Part shown: positions 57,390 to 64,000 of the stretch, one piece after another
Layout of the letters: each line of letters opens with the position of its first letter
How positions within the stretch are numbered: position 1 is the first letter of the stretch
Source of the DNA: Orthonyx spaldingii
Lineage: Eukaryota; Chordata; Aves; Passeriformes; Orthonychidae
Length of the DNA stretch: 64,000 nucleotides
Reading direction: 5' to 3'
NCBI GenBank assembly: GCA_013397795.1
Contig: VZTJ01005972.1
Coordinates: forward strand, 481,240 to 545,239
Program-made: the position numbers and the translations under genes
Notes under the pieces: model-generated
Told to the model about the DNA's origin: nothing
Seen by the model: only the letters and a program-made list of their open reading frames with translations
The model's database searches: none

Positions 57390-57744
57390 CATAGAATCAT
57401 AGAAAGGCTTGGGTTGGAAGGGACCTTAACTACCACCTCATTCTAACCCACCTGCCATGGGCAGGGACATCTTCCCCTAGACCAGACTGCTCCAAGCCCC
57501 ATCCAACCTGTTCTTAAACACTCCCAGGGATGGGGCAACCACAACTTCTTGGGGCAACCTGTGCCTCACCACCCTCACAGGAAAGAATTTTTTCTTTATA
57601 TCCAGTTTAAAAGTCTTTTCTCTCAGCGTGAAGCCACTACACCCTGTCCTGTCACTGCTCTAGTAAATAGTCCCTTACCATCTCTCTTGTAGGCTCCCTT
57701 CAGATACTGAAAGGCTGCAAATAAGCCACCCTGAACAACCAGAG
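57390..57744 (-). mobile_element. CR1 LINE 3' fragment, ~355 bp
   Basis: Well-preserved reverse-complement CR1. The plus strand reads 'catagaatcatagaaaggct', 'tgggttggaagggaccttaa', 'cacctgccatgggcaggga', 'ctagaccagactgctccaag', 'ccatccaacctgttcttaaa', 'cctcaccaccctcacagg', 'gaagccactacaccctgtcc' and 'tcccttcagatactgaaagg'. The exact 3' terminal octamers are kept. This is the same general subfamily as the copies at 27004 and 60332. Confidence 0.95.
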
Positions 57745-58981
57745 CTGATGAAGATCTATCCAATAAAGTCGATTTAGATTAGAGAATGAGTCAGGTGACA
57801 TGGGACACTAATGCTTAGGCATTAGTCTTGTCCCTAGCTGGTTGATCAATAATCCATTGGCCTCACAGATCTCCAGGGACATGTGAGTTGCTTATGCAGG
57901 CAGCTGGTACTATTTCAGAACCTCCAGGATGTCTCACATGACCGCGAAATGGCCTTCTAGGAGAGTCTGGGGGTATGAATGTCATTTGAAATATAAAGCG
58001 ATGCCTTGCAGATATCTAGCACACAATAAGACGTCTCAAATAACAATTGGAACCTGGATTTAATCAACTGAATTGCTTAATGCTTAGGGGTATGATACAC
58101 AACTGAGATGTAACTATTTTTATAAGTAGACAGTAAACCTTAGTTTCCTGATTCTGCACCTGAATCCCACTTCTTATGCATGAGTTTATTCAATGATGGA
58201 AAGATGGCACCAACCCAGCCACTAAATCCTGTCAAACCAAGATAAACTTGCATGGAAGCAGAAATCAGATATTGTGAAACCAATAAAAGAGCAAAAAAAA
58301 AAAAATCAAGACTAATTCCAGACATAGGGCATGATGGCAAGAAGTCAAGATGAAGTTCTTGAGAACTATTTATTAGCTGCTTTCCAACACAATATTTGTG
58401 TCCTTTCCATCTGAGGGAGGTAGGACCGAGTCCTACTTAAACCTGAACTCCATCACACATCTTCACTTCTTCAGACCAAGGCCACAACACATATGTAAGC
58501 AACCACCAAGATAATACTTGATTTTTACAGCAACTTGAGAACCTTCAGATTGAAAGCTCTGAAAACTGAAACAAGCAGTGTCTTGTCTGAATGCCCCTTA
58601 AGAATAATTACAATTGTTCTCTCATTATGCAAAATTTTAATCCAAGATTTTACTCCTATGAAAAAACACAAAGAAATAAATGGTTTCTCCAAATAGCAGG
58701 CTTTATTCAAACTCTCAAGTCCAGCTCCTTCAGCATAATTCTTTAACCATCTTTGAGTACCTAAAAAGTAGGGGGTTTATGGGCCTTTTCATAAGTGCTT
58801 TTTTGCTGAAAAGATTATTGCTGTTAAAATGCATTGCTCAAATTTTCTTGACAGGCATCCCAAAATACACTTATGTGATCAGAGAGATGAAGAGGTAGTG
58901 AAAATGTTCTGCCTCTAAAACACTCATAATTACACTAAAACACAGTAATCATGTTCTAAAAGCAAAATTTGCAGATATTAG

Positions 58982-59006
58982 ATACACTCTAGTAGCTAGA
59001 GTGTAT
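58982..59006. repeat. Perfect inverted repeat, 11-bp arms
   Basis: ATACACTCTAG (58982-58992), loop TAG, and its exact complement CTAGAGTGTAT (58996-59006). A small perfect hairpin with no attached transcription signal that I can identify. Confidence 0.9.
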
Positions 59007-59470
59007 AAGTAAACATTGACTCTATCTTCATTAATCATTAAGGTCTACAGACAAAGGGAATAACCCTTTACCCAGACCTCCACTGTTTTTCTTTGTTGGT
59101 CGTTTTTCTTATGCTCAAATTTTTTCTGAAAGATCTCCCTTTGAATGTAAAATTCTCGATTCTTTGATGATTTACATAGTGATGCACACATATAAAATGA
59201 ATGCAAGTGATTAGGAAAGCGAAATTTTCATGCATACTCAAAGTGGAATTCTTTTTTATTGCTAATTTGTACTATTCCACTGAGTTTCATATGAAATGCA
59301 AGGGGGGTTTTTTTTCAGGGTTCTTTTTAGAAATTCACCTTCAGCAAGGTAATATTAAAAATACTTGGGAAACACAGAGATCCATGTGTTGACTGTGGAA
59401 CATGAAAGCAGGATCTGCAATAAAACCTAGAACCAAACAGCATTGAAGCAAAAATCCAAATTTAAGGGGG

Positions 59471-59502
59471 TTTTTTTGGTCCTTTTTTTTTTTGTTGTTG
59501 TT

Positions 59503-59535
<33 letters not shown>

Positions 59536-59640
59536 TTTTTTCCTTTTTAATANTCTTTTCAGGTTGTTGTAGTGGTTTTCTTGCCTTTTTTTTTTTGTTG
59601 TTGTTGTTTTTTTTTTTTTTTTGTTTGTTTTTTTTAATCT
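59471..59640. repeat. T-rich tract with repeated TTG-TTG motif and one N
   Basis: About 170 bp, mostly T. A unit made of CC, a long T-run, three or four GTT triplets and another T-run occurs twice, starting near 59481 and 59584. One ambiguous base is at 59553. Either a local duplication of a simple repeat or an assembly product. Confidence 0.85.
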
Positions 59641-60331
59641 TATGACTGTTAATAACTTCAGATATTGAGGAGTGTAAGAAAAATTCTCAGATGTGGGCAA
59701 CATTTTTAGGGACTATGGGCTCAATCCAGGCTGGGTGCTGAGGGTGCTTAACTTTGATACTGTTGCTGTCGTAGTCTATCTTTGTAGGGTTCTCCTCAAC
59801 TAAATTTGATTGTCTAAGTATTAGAAACGTAAGCCTGAGCCAGATGCCCCAGGCTGGGTTTGAAGTGAATAGAGGGAAATTGGCATACCCAGCAGGTGAT
59901 TCATGCTTCATGTTGTAAATGCAATGAATCACTTTCTGAACATGACTATTTTCCTCCACTGAATGTAAATGGACCTGAGGGATCTACTCACTAACTCTAA
60001 ACACTTAACGTGTAACAGGCTAAGTAAAAGCACAGAAATCATGCCTATTATCTTTGAGTTTGAGAAGGCGATGAGCAGCACAGTCTGCCTCCTCTTCAGC
60101 CCTACCAAAGCCTTGCTGTATCTACAGGTGATAGACAGAAGCAGTCTTACTGCCTGTATTGACACCTGTAGTAGGATTTTTCTGCCTTTATTTTTCAGTC
60201 TTACTTTTCTAAATTTATGCAGTTCTGGTGTAATTTTTATGAAGAATCTGATTATGCCAAAGTTCTCAATATTCCCTATGGTAAGTGGCAGAAAATTATT
60301 TTTTCTCTATTAATTTCATACACTTCTATTT

Positions 60332-60668
60332 GTAGAATCATAAAATCATACAATGATTTATGTTGGATGGGACCTTAAAGGTCATGTTGTTCCAAACCCC
60401 TGCCATGGGCAGGGAACCAGACCAGGTTCCTCCAAACCCCATCCAACCTGGCCTTGGACACTGCCAGGGGTGGGGCAGTCACAGCTTCTCTGGGCAACTG
60501 TGCCAGGGCCTCACCACCCTCATGGCCAAGAATTTCTTCCCAATATCACCTCTTATCCTGACTTCTGCCAGTTGAAGCCATTCCCCTTGTCCTGTTACTC
60601 CAGGCATTTTTCCAAAGTCCCTCTCCATGTCTCTTAGAGCCCCTTTAGGCACTGGAAGGTACTATATG
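60332..60668 (-). mobile_element. CR1 LINE 3' fragment, ~340 bp
   Basis: Reverse-complement CR1. The plus strand reads 'tagaatcataaaatcataca', 'tggatgggaccttaaaggtc', 'cccctgccatgggcaggg', 'cccatccaacctggccttgg', 'gcctcaccaccctcatgg', 'ccattccccttgtcctgtta' and 'ttaggcactggaagg'. Three diverged octamers remain at the 3' end. Confidence 0.95.
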
Positions 60669-60713
60669 TCTATATTGAAATTGCAATGGCTGAGGAGGAT
60701 TAAAATGTTTATT

Positions 60714-60727
60714 AAAAAAAAAAAAAA
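60714..60727. repeat. Poly(A) run, A14
   Basis: Fourteen A residues about 45 bp beyond the truncated 5' side of the minus-strand CR1. They are not part of its tail. Confidence 0.8.
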
Positions 60728-61012
60728 TGGAAATGAACCTATGTGCAGTGTTCAGTAGCTTGGACAGATCAACTCTTCTTTCCATGGCAGCAATTCCTGA
60801 AACACCTAAATGCAGTGCATTGGTGGAGCTTCACAACAGAACATGTGAATTTCTGTCTAATTTTGCTGTTAAACTCACTGTGAAGAACATAGGTAAAGGT
60901 TAGGAAAATTACACCCATTATCAGGCCCTGTGAGGTTCTATCATGACCTAGGACAAAATCAGTCTTGTAATGTCTTGCGAAATAGTCATTCTAACTTTTC
61001 TACCAGCTGTAT

Positions 61013-61100
61013 TAGAATCATAAAATGGTTTGGGTTGGAAGGAACCTTCAAGATCATCTAGTTCCAATCCTCCTGCCATAGTGAGGGACACCTTCCACTG
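61013..61100 (-). mobile_element. CR1 LINE 3' fragment, short
   Basis: The plus strand reads 'tagaatcataaaatggtttg', 'ttggaaggaaccttcaagat', 'catctagttccaatcctcct' and 'gccatagtgagggacacctt', the reverse complement of the last ~85 bases of CR1. Confidence 0.93.
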
Positions 61101-61842
61101 GAAGTGCAAGTGAGACAACCTTTGGAATATACCATTCAATATGGAGCATGAGAAATCCAATGTTAATTTATAACAAGTTAAGGATCATCTGCACTCACTG
61201 TCAGCCATTGATATATTGCTGTCCTTTGAAAAATTTGTGGCAGAGTAGTATTTTGTTCCAGGCTTATGGTTCTGCAGGAACTTGGTGAATAAGAACCTTA
61301 ATGAAAGAAACTTTTGTCCATGCAATTAAAGATGAAGGTGAAATAAAAGTTCTTCAATATGTCCAGCAAAACTGTCATAAAAAGTGAGTCCGAGGTGGGA
61401 CAATAATCAGGTTTTTCTAAATTGTGTTGATGATGCAGCCCTCGTACATGGTTGCTATACACCTGTGACAACACAAAGCTGCTTCTGAAGCTTCAGGCAG
61501 CCCTGGACACAAGGAGGAGTATCACACAGACACTGCCAGATAAACAGGCTTGACGATAATGCATATTATAAGAAAGGCTCTGTCTAATTGTTGACCTAAA
61601 AGTAAAGAAAGTAGTCACCTAAAAGAAGGCAAGACAAATGGATTTCTACAGTTACTCTTTTGATACAAGGAAATGATGTATTTTGCTTTGTGTTCCAGTT
61701 AATTTTCACGATTATGAGATAAGTGACACAACTGCAATTGAGAAATAAGGGAAAAAATGACAATAATGAGGAGTGAAAGCTCAATTATAAGCATGTTTAT
61801 TTTTTTTCTTTTCCTCCCCCCCTTTTTTTTTTNTTTTTTTCC

Positions 61843-61878
<36 letters not shown>

Positions 61879-64000
61879 GTTTTTGAAAGGACTGAACTTC
61901 TTCAGTGTGCCATTTAAATGTTAGGTACATGGTATAAGCTCATCTTTTTCTCTCCATCGTTGGTGTAGAGAGACAGCGTACATATAGATCTCTCAGACCC
62001 TTGTGGCGTGATGAGTTCATTTCTGGGTGTGACTGTTCCTTGATGATAGAGGGTGATTAACATGTAGGAAGCTTAGACTAGAGTACTGATCCTAAAATTT
62101 GCATGATTAGCAGTACAGCCGGTATATGAATTCCAAAACATCTGGGTTTATTTAAACAAGTTTGAGATTTTTCTTCATTCCAGTACTAATACTCTCAAAA
62201 ATATTTACTTCCCTGCTCTCTGGTTGTGTTACTCACGGTGTAATTGTAGTAGTAGTATATATTGCTATGGAGCAAAAATGTGAAACAAAAACTAAGAGCA
62301 AAACTTTTAGTATTTCAGCAGCCAGTTCTGACTTCATAGCAGGGTCAAATAAGGAAAAAAAAATTCTTTAGATCCATGGTCAAAATAAAACCTCATTCTT
62401 ATGACATCTAAACTGCTTATTTCATCCTTGTGTGATTGGACATGCAGAGACAGTTCAGAATATCTCTAACACTTATGTAATAGGTTGGTGACAGGACTAC
62501 CATAGCCCTTAAAGATACACACTTCTTGACAGAACATTTTCCAAGATTTATTCCAAGGAAAACATCCATACAGCTGTTCCTGGAATAACGTGACCACACT
62601 GATTATCTCAATTATTTCAGGTTGCTGTCATTTGGCACAGAGATGTACATTTTCTAGGCACTTTACTGCAACACACAGACTATTACAGTCGACTATCATT
62701 AGTCTAGTGGCTTCAGAGAGCACAACTAATTTAGTAAAATGCAGTTCTGTGAAACTATGGAATGTAGGATTTTGGTTTTTTTAGTTGGTTGGATGTTTTT
62801 TTTATCCTAAATTCCCAATCACTACTTATGCATGCTTCTTGATTGCCATACAGCTCCGCCTATCAGCCAAAAGAAATTTGGCCTGAAAAGTTTTGTTGAT
62901 TTAAGCAACTGCTTCATGTTTCTTTGGAGATTCTATACAGTGAACAAATAAAAACAGCAATCAAAGTAAATTTTCGCAGATTTTTGTCACACAATAAGAG
63001 CCTATGGATACATCAGCCAAATCATCTGTGTTACAGATAAATTTTGTGCAGTTTTAGATAGCTGCACTGCATCTGTCTGCTACTGATACGGTTATTCTGT
63101 GCTTCCATTACAACCAATGACAATTAAGATCAAGAAACTTGAATTTATGCGAAAGATTTATTTTAATATTGACTGTAGCTTTGAAAAAACCTTATCATAG
63201 TCCTCTACCCACTACCAAGAAGAACTTTTCTACCAAGTAGAAAAGACCATGCCAGAGATTGACACAGCAGGACACACCAAACTCCAGTTGCAACAAAGGA
63301 CATTTCCATTGAGTATTAAAAAAATGCTTCCCAACACAGTGGTCCACAACAGGGACAAAAGCCGAGGGAGGAATCAGGGCTCCTGTTCACACAAACATTT
63401 ACAAAACTCTTGACGGGAAAATTAATCAGGTCTTTTGTTAAATGTATCCTGGATTTAAGCAGGATTGACTATGTGATTTACACAAATCTCTTTACAACTA
63501 AATTTCCACGTTTCCATGAATTATATCCCTGATATGAAGACTTCATGTCATTGAGTCTGCAATGTTGACTAGTTAGAAGCAGACATGGTGGGCCATATTT
63601 ATCTTTTATCAGATTGATTTCAACCTTCATTACTAGAACAGCAGTAGATTGTCTTTACAGCCTGAAGTAATGGTTCTTCAAAATCTATTATTATTACTGT
63701 TTATGAAAGTATAGACGATATTGTTATTTTTATTTATTTTACACTTGTACAGTCATTTGCATTTATAACCACAAAAACTCATGCCAGAGCCTTTTATGGA
63801 AGTACAACCTGAATAGTGCAAACTTGCATTTTCAAAGTAACACAAAAACATCTTGAATAGAAATCCAAGAGAAAGTAAGGACATTTTAAATTTCCAAACA
63901 TTGTGAAACTAACTATGCATCATGTAAAATTATGCCTGAGTTTTGACCAGATCGTCATATCTGTGCAGGTACTTGCTAGGGCCCTCAGAAATTTATTTGA
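61101..64000. other. Unique non-coding DNA to the window end
   Basis: No gene or interspersed repeat recognised. A homopolymer cluster lies at 61797-61885. The part 62850-63160 is evenly mixed, repeat-free and contains several TAAT and ATTA cores. It could be regulatory or a UTR, but no polyadenylation or splice evidence fixes it. Confidence 0.45.
61797..61885. repeat. Alternating poly(T)/poly(C) homopolymer cluster with one N
   Basis: Runs of T, C, T, C (10 bases) and T (about 28 bases) follow each other, with an ambiguous base at 61833. Base calls and run lengths here are likely unreliable. Confidence 0.9.

Larger units (their letters stand above)
57745..60331. other. Unique DNA with long poly(T) tracts
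   Basis: No gene recognised. It holds a perfect 11-bp-stem hairpin (58982-59006) and an extended T-rich region (59471-59640). Frames here are below 115 codons and without domains. Confidence 0.5.

Overview
The window reads as intergenic or intronic DNA from a bird, most likely a songbird or another neoavian. The main evidence is at least seventeen CR1 LINE fragments carrying the avian CR1 3' end: a 'tagaatcatagaatggtt'-type sequence on one strand and '...ccattctatgattct' on the other, one with a clear octamer tail. Three avian-type endogenous retrovirus LTRs sit in an AT-rich, repeat-poor background. I found no protein-coding exon, tRNA, rRNA, bacterial operon, CRISPR array or phage gene. The longest open frames (up to about 160 codons) lack domain-like composition and a plausible gene context, and several lie inside CR1, LTR or microsatellite sequence.

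Layout. 1-10 kb: unique AT-rich DNA with a plus-strand CR1 tail (1878-2027), an ancient minus-strand CR1 remnant (2618-2740) and an AT-rich imperfect tandem array near 4.6 kb. 10.0-10.6 kb: a CR1 tail split by a compact 237-bp solo LTR with a perfect 6-bp target duplication. 10.6-33 kb: mostly unique DNA with scattered CR1 pieces and one 78-N assembly gap. 33.6-34.1 kb: a 517-bp minus-strand solo LTR. 37.29-38.90 kb: a 1.61-kb minus-strand LTR-like element with a 5-bp duplication, two candidate promoters and an internal CpG-rich block, the most distinctive object in the window. 39.4-40.2 kb: two plus-strand CR1 copies. 43.2-43.5 kb: a compound purine microsatellite. 49-61 kb: five further minus-strand CR1 copies. 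59.5 and 61.8 kb: long homopolymer tracts with ambiguous bases.

No genes act together here. The functional content I can support is retroelement biology (promoter and polyadenylation signals of LTRs, CR1 3' ends) plus simple repeats. Some unique segments look as if they could be conserved regulatory DNA, but this cannot be shown from one sequence. I do not see a new multi-gene biological system; the items worth a second look are the long LTR, the nested solo LTR and the compound microsatellite.
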